64,000 nt of DNA, taken from Bradysia coprophila (lineage: Eukaryota > Arthropoda > Insecta > Diptera > Sciaridae). Both the position numbers and the translations under genes were made by a program. Below the pieces are notes generated by a model. It was not told the DNA's origin. It worked only from the letters and a program-made list of their open reading frames with translations, and searched no databases. The DNA lies in NCBI RefSeq assembly GCF_014529535.1, contig NW_023503409.1, forward strand, positions 1,984,390 to 2,048,389, in the 5' to 3' direction. Positions 12,556 through 28,500 of this stretch are shown piece after piece; position 1 is the first letter of the stretch; each line of letters opens with the position of its first letter.

Positions 12556-15500
12556 AGTTCAAATGATTCTAATCCTAAAATGTACCTACGTCTAACATAA
12601 CTACACTGATGACATTTTTCATAAGATAATTACTAAACAACTTTTCCTAGTCCATAACTCATCTAATATTCGAAGAAAATTTAGCAAGATTGCAGATATA
12701 ACTGATCATAATTGTTGTGTTGAAAGAAAAGGCAGATTTTCCCTTTTCTTCGCACATACCAATCACTCACCTAACGATACCGTAAAATACAAGTTTAAAA
12801 TTAGAAAAAAAGTGGAATAATCCAATCAATTTCAGATTTACAAGAAACTCTGCAATTCTTTAAGTTCAAAAACCCTGCGTGTATTTTTATCTCCATATGG
12901 AAACGCAGATTAATAAAGAAAACAAGAAGAAAAAAATGTTCAGAAAAATCGAATTAATTTTTTTTATTTCTTATTTCGAGCCATATGTTACACTCTAGCT
13001 ACATTCCTGTTGAAGCCAATAATAATCTATGATATATTTTGTATATGTAAAGCTTTACATGAGGTGATCGTATTCATAAGTTTAAAAACAAGTGTATACG
13101 CAATTTGATCATGAGCAATGATATAGAGCCCGAGCTTGTTCGTATAACCAGTCTCATTTTATCTTCGGTTTTTTTTCTCGAAAAACCGGGGAATAAAAGA
13201 AGGAAAATAATTTTATATTTTTTCTTTCTAATTATATGCTTTATCTACACACTCTTCTACCCGTATTTTTCTATTTACTGTATGCAACAAAGTTATAAAA
13301 CAAGTCTAATGAGATATTGTCAAGTATGAAGAATATCCGTTACGAAATTAAATGAAACTACCTACTCAAATGGAAAAAAGAATCTATGCAATACAAGAAT
13401 CACCTTGTTCTTGAACGTAACATGGCACATAATGTTGTAATTCTATCGCTGAGAGAATTGGATGGTCGCAAAAATATTTTTATCTTATCTATTTTGATGG
13501 ACATTAGATTTAATACTAATGAATGAGAAATGGCTAAGCGATGGTTGTTATTTATATTGCAGCAGATGTGGTAAGGATTAAAAAAAATTATTTATTAACA
13601 AGTACGATTGCATGTTCTTAAGAATACGATATCTATGTACATGACGCGATAGATTCGTTGTTGTTTGATTTTGCAATAAACTAATACAATATAGAAATTG
13701 TCACTAGACTAATCGTGTATATTGCGCTGACCAATTTTGTGTAAGCTTCAAGAAAAACCGAAACATTGAAAAACACACTTTGTTCGTTGAACTTAATTCT
13801 GCGCCAATTTACCACCATAAATATCTCAGACTTCACGCTTATCTTTCTGTATGTGCAAATTTACATAGAATCAGTATTTTCATTAAAATGGATTTCGATA
13901 ATAAAATGCATCTATCCTTTTGATGTATTCATTCCACAATTGATTAACATATCGACAATAACCTTTAGAGTCTTGGCAAAACATATTTTGGTCTTGTAAT
14001 CAATTTGGTTTACTTGTCTCTCATTTGCATAAACATAAACTTCAGCAAAGATCATCGATTAGCTCTTTGTTTGTTATACAAATGGTGTATTGTGATATCG
14101 ATCGGAAAAAGGTAATATAAATGTTTGGCATCACCAACTGATACCAAAAATTTCTCTGGTTGTTAATCTCGTATTCGTCTTTTATTCAACAACCAGCTTA
14201 ACATTGATGGGTGTATTTATATAGAATTTTTAATCTTTTACTATCCGTTGATAAATTGTATATCATTGACGACGATAATGCGCACGTTGTTTTGTTGTTT
14301 TATAGTTTTTGAAATGATTTTGATAATAAAACAATAATATTGAATTAACTTTCGCTTGAAAATTTGTGAACTTGAAAATTTCTAATCTTCGAAGAGATTT
14401 GCCTTGTTACCTATAGAGTATAGCCTTTGGATAATCCATTAAAAAATGTTATTTTTCAAATTCTATCTATTGTCAAAATTACATTCCAATAATTTATGAA
14501 AAATGAAAGCTCCGTGTGGCCTACATAAAATTCGATGGATTAAAATGAAATGGACTCTTGTCCAATTTAACCTTTCACAGACAGCAAGCGTATCGTCACT
14601 GTAATTTTTGAATCTGTTAATTTACATTTGCAACATATTGTGCTGCATGATCTACTACTGCAATAGTTTTAACATAAATTTTGCTATAAATAACACAGGA
14701 CAAACCGCAGAAGTTTAATAAATGTAAAAAAAAAATAATTGCGTCGAAGACATTAAAAAATGCGCTTGCAATAAAACGTCATGAGAATGAGAACAAAATG
14801 CAATTCATTTAACGTATTACTTATACACTTTAATTTTCTACTTATCGAATGCACACAAAAAATGAACAAAAGGAGGTTCATTTCAAAGGGAACGTCTTTA
14901 CGTTTGCCATAGAATATGAGAATGTTACATGTTAAGTCTTTGAATTATTTACTGATTCAATAATTCCCATTAGCTGCGTTCCCACAACCATACACTCATT
15001 GATTTTTATGGTTATTATTAGTCTAATAATATTCTTCTCGAAGAGCTATAAGCTTCCATCGCCGTATGTACACCATACAATGTATGTATTCCCAGTTGGT
15101 GTCATTAGTGCAAAATGGCGATCTATTTTAAATTTATATCATTAGTTCATTTCTGATTGCCGTATATTTCATAGATGACGAGCTGCGCTAGTCTGTGCGT
15201 TTTGTTTTTAATTACAAAAAATTACGAGATCATTAATATTCAGTTATTCTCCTTGGAAAGTAATCATTTCGTTTTATTTCCTTTCCGATGTTGATTACAT
15301 AACTTTATATACACAGACTATAAGCTCGAAACAAGTTTCATTAAACAATTTTTAAGTTTTCCTCAGATAAAATGCATTTTATATAAAATAACGGAATAAA
15401 TATTCTGATGATGAAAATAAAAAACCACCTGCTCTGTTCTAATCAACTTAACGTTCTAAAACCAGTAGCTGTCTAAATTCTATAAATTTTATTATAAAAC

Positions 15501-18500
15501 AAACTTGTTTCTGTCCATGTTATATATAATTTACGTGGATGTCAAAGCGACTAAAATATAGTCGCTTTAATTCGCCACAAATAAATTGCACTTTTTCCTT
15601 CTTCTTCTTCTTTTTTCGAGTAAAATTTATGTTCTGATGGATTGCTGGTGGATTCCGCGTATGTTAAGAATATATTCCAAGCATAATTCAAACATAAGAG
15701 TCTCGTTTATCTTCGAAGTTTGAATTTCCTACTGTTTAGCAGCGAAAGTTTATCTAATAGAATTTCTGTTCATTTTAATTCATTTTAAGTTAAATTCAAC
15801 TTAGCGTTATCCAAGTGATAATTGCTCAACTTCACATGGTTTGCACAAAATTAATCGATTTTTTCTTCAATCACTTTTCCAACCGAGTTTAAGTTTATCC
15901 TGCGTCTGAATTCCATTCCTCTAATCAGTGACTTAATTATAAAAAAAAATCAGAATCTAAATTTATTACTCGTATGCAATAAAGATTCAAAGGTTCGGTT
16001 CTTATTGTTAATGAACCTCACATAGTAAAGCGAAATTCTATAAAAAATATAAATAAATAACACACATGAGATAAAAGAAGTGCTGCGGCAAGTGTAATTG
16101 GAAACGTGCCTGAAAATAAAGTAATTGAATGGAAATATTATTACGGCATACCGACCGAACCAAATCACCATAATTTGCGGAAGATGTTCTTAGTTGGTTT
16201 GATAATTAAATTAAGGGAACTTCCGGTGCACTTGTATTATTAAATTAATGCTAACACATTCGTATTACGGTAATGATATTTGGATCATAAGATCAGTTTC
16301 TTCATTCCGTATAAATTTGAAAAACACGTTACGTGTACGGTATATAAAATGAACCCTGAACGATTTTCAACAGCGACGACAAAAAAAAACCATTGGCATA
16401 AGAAATTGACGTAAAGTTTGTTCTCGAACTTGACGTATAGTCTCAAATATACGGTTTTAGAATTCTCTTTTGAGGACTTGAACTTTCGAGCTTGAGTTTT
16501 AACTATGAAAAGCTTCCAACCAGTGTTACCTTTTGAAAAGCTGTAGTTCAAGTGGAATTTGTTATCATGGCAGTGGAAGCGATTGCTTAGGAGATGGTTG
16601 CTAGTCACGACAAACATACACTAAATCATCTAAAAAGTAATACTGAATTATGCGATACTTTGCTTTAAAGAAAAGAAGTAACAGATTTAATGACTGCTTC
16701 GCGATACGCCTGATTCAATTATCTGGATCATCAATCTTTGTGGATAAAAACACCTGCATCATATATGCTCGTCTTTTATACCGCAAATCAACCATTCAAT
16801 ACATATTTCATTTGCCTTTCGACAACTTGACTCCTACACAATTGTATAAAATTTACCGGTAATTTATATCTGCAATTCGAAAAATAACTTCTTGTCGTAT
16901 GTCTTATTGTCACGTTTTGATAAAAAGGCAAATATGCGGCTATGTGCATACAGTAACTCAATCAGTTCTAAGTCACATATTTACTTAGAATGCATTATTT
17001 TATCAATCTGAAATGAAAACCTCCAACAAAGCTGTGTGCTGCAATCAAGCAAATAAATTATTAAAATATTAATTTTCAAAACAACTGGTGGTACTTGGTA
17101 TCAACTGGGATGAAACCAGTTGTATTATATGAATATCAAAACGAAACGACAAAATAGATTCGCACAACCACGAGAAAGATTACGAGAAGAATTTGACATT
17201 GCTGAAAAATGGTGAAGTTAAGACAGCTCACCAGGAAATAAGATTTTTTTTTTCATCTCGAAAACGCATGTTAGATGGAAAAGCATCGTTAGTATATTTA
17301 ATATTTTGCATGGTGTATTTAAAATTAATGATGCTCATCATATAAAGGAATAACAGGAGATACAGCCAAAGACATTTATAATAAATGATTTAAATTAACA
17401 TGTAAGCAAGTGAATGCTAAGAGATTTTCATCAGCATCTCTTCGAAAATGTATATAGAGAAGCGTTTTTCTGGCATTCCGATTCGATACAAAATTTATTT
17501 CCTTTCAAATTTGCCATGGCTATGTGTAAATATCTGCCATTAAAGATACATTGTAATTTAATTGTTATCTTCGTTTAATTGAATAATTGCATGTTATGGG
17601 TATTTGATTGGATCGATGGATCGTTATTTTATTGTGAGTACGCGTACAAGTACGCATCAAGCATAATGAAAATAATTATTAGTCTCCAGCATGTGTACAC
17701 ACAGCCGTAAAAGAAAACAAATTATTTTGGTTCATTTTATGATTAGCGCGATTCACATCAGAGGTTGAATGCCTCTTCACTTTGTAATGTAGGATTATTT
17801 ACCAGCGAAACGACATATTAATGATTGAAACCGTTCGACTGGAATAGAAATGATGCTGACGTTTTATAATCATTTAATCTAGTAACATTACTCTAAGGGG
17901 TCGGATTTAGATCGCAAATAATATCTATGTGCGCCAAAGTCAATGGTAAAATTATGCATTGCAATTTTTCAGTGAATTTCTCTTAAAATTGTCTCATGCT
18001 CGTTCACACGTAAAAAACATTTCTTTCCATTTTACATAATTTAATAATCAAACACGTTCTACGCTTTATTTATAAACAGAATTTAAAAAAAACGAAAAAA
18101 TAAATCATTGAGCTTATTAAATCGTTATGGATACTCACATTATTTATATATTCGTTTACATGGTGCTGACAATGTGTGAATAATCGACTTATACACGCTT
18201 TGACGACGCTTCAACCATTAAATTAAATGATTGAATTGTGTGGTTTCAGTTAGAATATATATGGACAATAAATGCAGCAATAATAAAAGTTTTATTGTAA
18301 AACAATCATAAAGAAAAAAATTATTATTTTAATCGCAGAGCTAATGATATGGTTGAAGTTAAAAATTTACTCAGAATTTCTTTATGGTGAGATAACTTGT
18401 GTATATACTTTTTAGTCTATCGTTACATGCATTATTAACTTATTAGATATTGCTGTGTTATTTGAACAAATTTATCGATTTTCAAATGATCATCGAATGT

Positions 18501-20009
18501 AATGACATTACCTCCAATTATAATAATTTAAATTTCAACAACTGTATAATCGAGGCGCTTGTGGTTCGACGTTATTTTTCTCACGTTAATTTAATATTCT
18601 TTTTTTTTTCTTGTTTTGCAACGGGATATACATGATGCTGGTAAATTTCCTAGAATAGTCACAATAAATGGCGATAGTAAAAACAGTGTTGAATTTCAGT
18701 TGTTTGACTCTTGAGTACATCAGACAGAGGGTAGATCTTTTAATGATTAAATACACAACTGATGAGCCACCGTCAACTGATTCAGAGGAAATATCACCGC
18801 TCTCTTCACTGCCAATTCAACAATTTCAGTTCGTATCATTTTTTGTTACTCATATATGCTACCGACCGTTCCTAACAAAATTTGAAGAAAAGCCCAAACT
18901 AAATACAATCTCAACTTCTTTTTGTTTCTTCCACCTACAAACGTATTCACACAAAATGTTATGGCCTCGAAGTACTAGATTTAGTACTTCAGTACTTCAA
19001 AGTCTAAGAAACATAAGAAAATATAGGTTGAACTTGGTAAAACGTAGTTTTTTTTACGTTAACATAACATGTACATCGAGGTAGAACCTTATTAGAACGG
19101 CTAGATATATTAAATGAGGTAACTATGGCTCAGAGTTTTAAGGGCTTACGATAACAACGAAAACGTTAATTGAACATAGAAATTGTAGATGGTTTTGTTG
19201 ATTTGATCATTCCTATTTTACCGTATTATAATACATTGCTGATCTTTCAAATAGAAAAAATGTTATACTTAAAAACTGTTTCAAAATATTGTTTACCAAT
19301 CTTAGAAATGCATATTGATTTAAGGTTCTTCAAATCAACTGAAGAGCCGTTCATAATAACTACAAATATTTGTTCTTACAACACAAAAAAATCGGTAATC
19401 ACTCTTCGAACAATTCTTTTATTTCTCCTTATATTGTTTGTTCTAAGTGGTCATTCATTTTAGTTGTATATTTACAAAGATATGCTTACACGTGAAAAAA
19501 AATTCATTTCAATATTGACCGCAAATGTTTACAATAAAAAAGTCACATAAAGTCTTCATTATTATACATGTTGAATTAGGCCGTTCATTCATTCATAGTG
19601 ATCTGATTTTATGTAAGAAATAATTCACGTTTTTTTTAATGTACGGAGAGGTAAAATAACTTGTAATATGCATATATATTCCACCTGATCTTCATTATAC
19701 AATTACTGTTTCGACTTCTAAATGTATAACCAGCAAATATATACGATTCAATGATCTATTCAACCGGTAATCTTTTAGTAATACGCTGAGGTCGCAGCAG
19801 AGCTATGATTATTTTTTCTTTGTAGAACTTCTATTTTAACACATTGAATTTTGTACGGTTAGGAATGCGTTAATGGCTCGCCAATATTTGTCTAAAATTG
19901 CAAGTCAATAAGAAAAATTTTGACGCCAAAAATAAGCGAAAAGTTAGTTAATTACGTAATGAATGGTTAAACTATTATTGAAACTAACAAGCGACAAAAT
20001 CTGTCGTTT

Positions 20010-20160
20010 CTTTTGTTCAAATCACGTATTACTTAGTGTCTAATGTGAAATCTTTTACTTCATTTGCATAAACGTATAATTTGCTATAAAGAGAATTCTA
20101 GTCTAGAGCTCATCTACTATTTTGGTCATCACCATCCGCCGAAAACACATGAACTAAATG
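20010..20160. repeat. Degenerate dispersed repeat family C, copy 3
   Basis: Starts CTTTTGTTCAAATC, then AATCTTTTACTTCATTTG, then AGAGCTCATC at 20105, in the same order and similar spacing as the other copies. The right end is unclear. Confidence 0.45.
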
Positions 20161-22480
20161 AAAGTTGTCAACGTACAACGTATAAATACTGTTAAAACAA
20201 AAACATCAGTCACAATACATCAAAAATTTACTGCTATAGTTTATAGGGCGATATTAGTACCACTTACGCAAACCAATAGTTTGAACGATTCGATTTGTGG
20301 ATTTTTGAAAGGTATTTCAGACCACCTAAAAAGCCAGACTTTCGAAATAGATACTGAAATGTATGAATAAGCGAACGAAGAACACTATGAATATCATGTT
20401 AATATAAATTTAAGGTCAGTTTTACTACTTTATCACACAATACAAACTTTGATTGTGTCGATCATTTATTTACCATTTCAATAATAAATCGCAGACTGTA
20501 TACTGAACTCTTTTCACGGTAAACAGTAAGCCTGAGCACCGACCATAAAAACAAAACGCGAGAGCCGTTGATCACCATAATAATAAATAATAAAGTTCGA
20601 AGGGTTAAACGGTATAGATGTAAATCAATTACACTTTATGTGTATAATTAAGTCAAAATACTTTATGACTGAAAGATTGAAGAGTATGGTTAAATGATCC
20701 GACCAATTGAATATTATACTTCGTCAGTGTATTTTATATTGGTAGTTTTTATGTTTAGGTGTGAAAATTTCAATAAATCATGTGATTTATACACGAATGT
20801 AATTATAAAATGCCATTGATGGCGTTCAGTTCTCTACCGAGTAATGTAAGTGAATTTTTGTAGTATGGTTTTTGATTAATTTTACTTTTTAGTTAATTTA
20901 ATCGAAGATGCATTCATGTTTAGCCAATCAATTTATATTGCTTAGCATTGCATGCAAATTCAAAAATTCTCTAAAATAACATAAATTCCTTATAATAGCT
21001 GTCAATTTCGCAAAAAGCAGCATAAACCGATAACACAGGCAATGTATATATATATTCTTGAAAATCAGGTAAAACAAGAATATGGATTATTAACTAAACA
21101 TACCTCAGAGTTGATGATCATATAGCGTGTACCTATTCAACATATATTGATGTTTATTACGACTGTTATATAAATGATTTTCAATAAAACGTTATTGCAT
21201 TAAACTTGAATGGACTCCAATAGACAACATTTTATATGATTTTTTCTTTTTATAATGAAAAAAGGGCAACGATCTTTCGTTTTCAATCGAAATGCAATAA
21301 ACCAACGGATTTCATTATCCTGCCAATTTTTATGTTTATTAACATCGGGTCCTCGTGGCCATGTGACTCGATTCTTCTAATTTAAATCTCATAAAATTCT
21401 GACAACACATCATCATATACGTCAACATTTTTCTGTAAAGTCCATAAATGGTGTGTGTATCATTTTATATTATGCAAATTATGTATATCCTATCGATACA
21501 GAAGACACTTTGGTTTTATTTCAACAAAGAATTTATCATCTCCATTTGTTAGAATATTCCATAGATTCCACCGCACTGTCATATTATATGATATTGAAGT
21601 AGTCATGATTGTTTCACTGTTGTACTGTTGATCTCTTCCATTCAATCGAACCGTTTATACGAATATAGATATTCAAATAACAGAATTGAGATGTCAACGG
21701 AAATATTTTATTGCAAAAAATGCTAATAAAGTCTGTGTCTGCTTTACAACCAATTTTATTTGCATATGATGCACGAAAGGTTATTTAAATAATATAATGG
21801 TAATAATATCATATTTTAACAATATCATTAAATGATTGTATTTTCACCGTTTTATAACATCACAGAGCGTCAATAAAAACGTTTTACGATTGTACTTCAC
21901 CCATCCTATACGGATGTGTTACATGGACTCTTGACAAAATAATAAAATATTAATATTCTTGTTAACTATTAACTTTAGTGTTTACATTTAATAAAATATT
22001 TTTGCATTCAATAATGCTACCATTCAATTACACTACACCTTTTCTTGTTATTATGGCAATATTTCGAACAGAATCGGTTACCGCAATTTTATTGGCCATC
22101 AATTACCCATAATTTGACTGGTATGAATTCATAAAAGTATAGGTAAAATATTCTCAATTTCTACTATTATTTCAGTTAAAATTATACACTCAATTCGCTG
22201 TGAGTCAAATTAAACAATAGAAGCACAATTAATAGGGCAATCAACAGTTTGGATCAGAACTGAGCCAGTAATCAATGACATTTAAGAGTGTCAATTTCCG
22301 TTTTACATACGGTGCATTGAAATCATCGCATTACAATTAAGAATTTTTCTAACTGGTGTGTAGGGAACGTTTCCCCAACGTCGTTACTACACACTTAAGC
22401 TGAAAGGATTTTTTGAGTCTAGAAACCTTTTAGCATGCGTTAGGAAAATATGTAATAGTGTGAACTGTACTACTTTCTAT

Positions 22481-22570
22481 TTGTTCAAAGTATCGCAAAG
22501 GTCTGCTACTAAATCTACTACTTCATTAACATGTGAACATTAACATTATCTTATCACCATCCGTTACTAA
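22481..22570. repeat. Degenerate dispersed repeat family C, copy 4
   Basis: TTGTTCAAAG is followed by AAATCTACTACTTCATTAAC about 30 bases on. The later GAGCTCATC module is not clear here. Confidence 0.4.
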
Positions 22571-25500
22571 TATGTACCACACCACACTACTGGATTGTTA
22601 CTTTGATTAAGAAATTGTTCAATATCCCAAACAACGTTGGCCTTTTGAAAATTTTAAAAATAAGTAAGAGATGGACGTGGACATGTCGGAAGAAGATACC
22701 TCTGTACGGTATCTGTAAAGCTTTTCTAAATAAAACTAAAATGACAGGCTATTCACATGGTGTCAAAAGTTCTCGTCGAAAAATAATTAGTCACGAAACA
22801 ATGTAACATTTAAATTAAAAATTTTAATTTTAGTAATAAAGCGATTGTTGAGAAATAATTTTTTACTCATAATAATAAACCCAATCCAAATAAAATAGGT
22901 GTTGAGTACTCTATTGCATGCAAAAAATGCTATTTAGATACGTGCCTAAACTGGCAATTCAAAGAGGAAGTTGTGTTAATGCTATCTCTTTAACTTAAGT
23001 GGGTAGTTATTTATAACAGATGAACACAATCTTGAAATAGAGTCATCTATTCGTCGACATCGCGTGTTCTTCGAATAAATCCACTCAATGAATCAACGCT
23101 ATCCCATACTAATTTATTAAAATTTCAAAAATGAAATTAATAATTTGCTAGGTGTCAACGTAACACAATGGCCATTTAAATAAATATACATCTCCTTTAA
23201 TGTCAGACACTCTAACCATATAATATGCTGGAATATTAATGGCCTGAAACGAGATTAAATTTATAACATAATATTTTCGTACAAGTTGCTTACTACACAC
23301 ATATACACATAGTATGAATGTCCGTGGTGCAGCTAAAGTATCGAGAATCTATTCACTATGATCAAATTGAGTATTTCACTATTATTATTTTCTGGCCATC
23401 GAGTCTATTTTAAGCGTTGTGTCAATGCGAAATAATTTATTGCAAACACTTATCGCCTTTATTCCATATTCAAAGGTACTTTTTTCTTCTTCATTCGCCA
23501 TAGAGTTTTATCATCGAGTGCACCAAACTGAGGATTTATATGGGGGCTTTAGTATAACGTTTAATTAAATGAATATTTTCTAGCAACTATTTGCCGTGCT
23601 TAAGCAATTTATCATTGAAACGCGTAAATTTAATTTATAAGCATGTCTTCATGCGATGTAACTTCATTTTCATACGTTCAACTTTTCGGTTTTATGAGTG
23701 TGACAATTTAATTGCATTCATGATGTAAATGAATGGTTTTATGATCTCTAAAATGAGTAGTTAGAAACATGTGTATGGCTATTACGCTCAGACATTATCA
23801 TAGGTATTATATGGATTTGAAGTGAAATATTGTCCATTTTACAAATCAAACTAGATTTATTGAACTGTCCAAACCAATTTCTAATTAGTAGCTTGAGAGT
23901 AAAATTCTCATTGCGGAATACGATCTCGATTCTATCAAATACAAACGGGATTAATTAAAAATTCATTCAGGAATTTCGGTAACAGCAATGACAAAAAATG
24001 ACATCCGGCTTATATAGCAAAATGTAGGTAAAAACTTATGAAGTAATAGATTTTTTCAAACTTTCATTAAACGAAGTAAAAGATCTAATTATTATATTAT
24101 GAACCGCTTGCTGAAAGAACTTTAAAATTCGTTTTCATTCCTACATACTCATTGCTCCCACTTCTCTGGAAAAAAAGGCGTATCATTTACACGAATAAAT
24201 CAATAACTATCGTTCCCCTGAACACATTAATTTTGTATCGCAACACTAACTAAAACAACAGGTTGGAAGCTCATTTTTACCGGCATTTAATGTCGTGTTT
24301 AATAACCAAAATAGATTAATATACGTAAAATTTATGACTCTATAGTCTCCCGTTTGTGCATCTAGTAATTTTACCGCAATATTCTATAGGTTTGCAGGTG
24401 TTACTTCCCTTTCACGGTGCTTTATATATATTTCGTAGCGTAACATTCATCAATACAAAATTTATGTGCGATATTAGTATATATCAGCAACGAATGCAAC
24501 ATATTCACATCACGTACGATGGTCATATTACCATATAATCTTCGGCTATATATATACGTTATTTGTCTATTAAATTAAAATGCAGAAAATCCAAGACCAT
24601 CTCTTACAGCATTGCACATTGAACTTATGAACATCTAGATGTGATGGAGAATGCTATCTGACGCGGATGCATCGTAGAAATGTAATTAAATATAAGTTTC
24701 ATACGTGAATCTTTAGAAGTGTTTTGCTACGCTATTATCTGCTGAATAAACAGGCCTCTAGGTGGGCCGAACGTTGCAGCTTGGCTATGATTGAAATTCG
24801 CGCATTTCAAACTATATTTTTCAGAGGCGTTTGCACGTTAAACAGTTTTGGAAGATTTTTGTTTCCATCTTCGACATTTGTTTACATGTTTAGTTTCACA
24901 CTATCGGGGCGGAGATTATCGATTTATTTATTAAAAAATTATTATTTCTGCTGTTCATTAATAAAATCGAATGCGTACGATTTGAGTGGAAAGAATTGTT
25001 CTATGCAATTAAAAAAGATATTTCAACAAAATGTTAATAAAGACCGATCAACGGTTTTGCGAAAAGTGTCTATAAAGACAGTGTAATGGTAATATATGTT
25101 TGCTAATTCGATAATTATGTTACACTGCAATTTTAACGTCTCGTTTTTTTTTTAGAAATTAATTATCTTTTATTGCTCATGGTAAATACCTGTGAATAAT
25201 CTTACGGTTTAACTGATTGAAAAATGAGACGTAGAATATTATGTGGCAAATAAAATGTAAAAACCTGTGGAAATTCGGCAAACGAAAACATTTGATATAG
25301 AAGCTAATGTCGTCAGACAACCGTTATATGAAAAATTGCGTCTTCCACTGTTGTAGAAGGTCAAAGTCAGACGTAACTCCTATTATATGTTTTAAGAAAA
25401 TTAATCACATTTAAGTCTCTCCAACAGAAGTTCATTCACTTCAGAAATTAAATTTGTTTTTGTTAAATAAATTTCCTTTTACATTTATTACTTATAATTA

Positions 25501-28500
25501 CAGGTACAGCTACTACTCATTTAAGTTTCGAATTTGATTCGGGTGGTATATCGGATGGACTATAGAAAATAAATTGTCTGCAAATAAATTTAATCAGACA
25601 TGGTTTATTAAAGATTGCCTTCATTATGCTAAATATAATAGGCAAAAATAAACATTTTTAATTGCAACAATTCGTAAATTACTTAATCAGTTAATTGATG
25701 TTTATCGCTTTCCGTACGGTTCAATCATAAAACATATTTACTTCTCCTAAATATAAATGAATCAAGACCGAAACATAATCGTTTTAAGTCATAGCAAAAT
25801 AATGGAAAATGAATGGATTGAGTCAGCTTACATTTGAATATATGGACTGTCTGACGATGCTACAAAATTCAATAAGCGATAATCTACGAATAATGTTGTC
25901 TTATTATAGTAGAAATGAACATGTAAACAAATGAAGTACAAGGTTTTGTATCAAATTCTAGGTGATACTTTCAACAACAGCAAGTTAGAAAGATTTAGTG
26001 ACTGTAGCGATGCGCTTCTAAATGATTGATATTCATCTGATATTCGTTATACTTTTGTATGCTGTAATCTTGATTTATACAGATTATACCATTTCCATAG
26101 TTTCAAGCATCAAATTTAACTCTTCTTCGTTTAACATTTCTTTAATAAAGTAATACCCATGCAACAATAATCCAACCACTTATCAGGGCATTTCACCTAA
26201 GCTGACATAATTGTTATTGTATACTTCCCAAGAAGCCATATCGTCGATAAAAGAAGCAGATAACGTATTTTCATTTGCTTATTATAAAATTGAATTTCTG
26301 TAATTTGTTCGTTACATACAAATTTAAAATAAAATTTCAATTAATTTGTGAAAAGTTGTTGTGTCAGGTAAATATTGAGTGTAATGTGTAAAATATTAAT
26401 GAAGCATTTTATTATAAGATATTCTGATCATTCTATGGCATTTTTATCGATAAAACTTTATTGAGTTGGTGTACTGAATGAATTGGGCTCTCCTTTTTTC
26501 GATGGATTTTTTTACAGTTTCGTTTCTTTCATTTCATTTATTGATAAACGTAAAAAATCGAGCGAAATAAAATTTCTTTTTATTTCTCCTTCTGATAATT
26601 TACATGAACGAAACATTTACTTTTTGTACTAAAAACTCTCCCAGAGTCGAAGTCTTGATACAATAATCTTATAGAATTAGACACAGACTACAATCTCAAT
26701 TTGTCCAACGTACTTAAATTGTTGTAGACTAAATGAACGCGTTAAACTGTATCACGATCGACGACGATTAGAAATGGGTACCACAAGCACCACATTCATA
26801 TATTTATAAGGCATGAAAAAAAAGGAATATTGCAAAGTACAAAATCCACTCCGAAATAGGTATTTTAGTTTATTTTTGTAATAATACGCTCGTATGTATA
26901 CGACGTGTACACATTGTACGTTGGATAAATTACAGGAAGAGTTTAAAAGTGCAAACATAATATTTTCTTGTATTTCAGATTTTATATGTGCAATTTATAA
27001 CATTGGATGTGCTTAAAATATGTTGAATATTTGTAAATTCAGCATCATTTGTAAGGATTATTTTCTTTCATTTTTTCTTCCACAGAAGTACAAGAGATGC
27101 TTTGGCGAAGAGGGTTTATAGACGTGTCCATTATAATAATACTTTCTTATTGCTTTGTTCACATACATTCTACGGACATTAAAACGATTATTGAGAAATA
27201 ATTTAAATGTTACATTAGTGAATAGCTTGGCCTTTCTCATTTCGTTGTTTTGTTGCTAGTTAACAAAATAAAATAATAATTTTAAATTAAAATGCTGTGA
27301 GTTTAGTGTAAAAATGGTCATCGGCGAAATAATTCTAATCTTAGAGAAACGACAATTATATAATATGTTACTTCATATCTTAGTGTTCGCTACAAAATCT
27401 ATCAATTCAATATTTTATCGTACGTTCTGCTATAATATAAGAGTACCCTGGGCAGAGTTCATCATTCATTCTTGTCGTCTTTGTCGATAGCAGATGACTG
27501 GTATAAAAAGGGATTATTACAATTGATGCTTATTACTATCCCCGTCAACCTTTGTCTTAATAGGTTCATCTCAGTTCCCTTGATATCTTTGATTCATGTT
27601 CTCAAATCTTGTTTTGGAATATATATGAAAAGGGAGCGGTCATCCCACTGAGATTTATAACAAAGTTTGAAAATAATGTAATGTGGATAGCTGTAGAAAT
27701 GCCTGTTTCATTAGTTCAACGCCGTTTCAGTTTTGCTTAAATTTAAACAAATTTTTTAAAATGATTTTTAATTTGATGTGTCTCACACTTTGATCAAATG
27801 AAATGATTCGAAATCATCAACCATCAAAAACTCATTCATCTATATAAAAGAATGCCGTAAAATACATGCTCAACAACAACACGCTATAGTTCCATTTCGA
27901 ACAAATAAACCAATTTCAAAGCTTGTTTTACACTTGTGTATTTTGACAAAATGTTAATTCGCGTATTGTGTTAAATAAAAACATTTTGCATAACAATTTT
28001 AACATTAAACTGTTTCTGGGTAGATAAACAGTTTTTTTTTTGATGTAACGGATCTTAAATCAAGTTTATTTTGACGATTTTTATGAAATATATTTTCAGC
28101 AACAAAAATAGCACAGATTTTCATTGTTAGCTGGGGTGATACAATAGAAAAAAGAAGAATAGATTTGGTCTCTGCGACACAATCATCCAAATCAATGTTA
28201 TAGGAGCTACTTCTATGAATTGCGAAATATGTAGATGAGGAAGTTGGAATTTTTATTTTACTTGTATTGAGCGTTATAAGGGACTTCTGGATTGATGCCA
28301 ACGTTTGACTAAATTTCCGATGTTTCAAAGAGAGAATTTTCGAGAATATTTGTGATTTTTTTTTAATTACTGAAATACTGGGTCCTACATAATTTGTCTT
28401 CACGATTTGTCACACGAAGGTCGTATTTGAATGTCAGAGGAGAATTTAGGATGTGGAAGTTCAAAACTTAAATTAATGTTAAATAGCACAGTCAATCTTC

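Noticed and set aside
18668..19084. 138-codon open frame, partly Ser/Thr/Pro-rich
   Set aside because: No domain, no homology I recognise, and the second half looks like random AT-rich translation. A real exon inside it cannot be excluded.
24724..25086. 120-codon open frame
   Set aside because: Begins with a non-ATG codon, composition matches background, no domain or splice context.
28005..28403. 132-codon minus-strand open frame
   Set aside because: Lys/Ser/Ile-rich as expected for random frames in this composition, with no recognisable motif.
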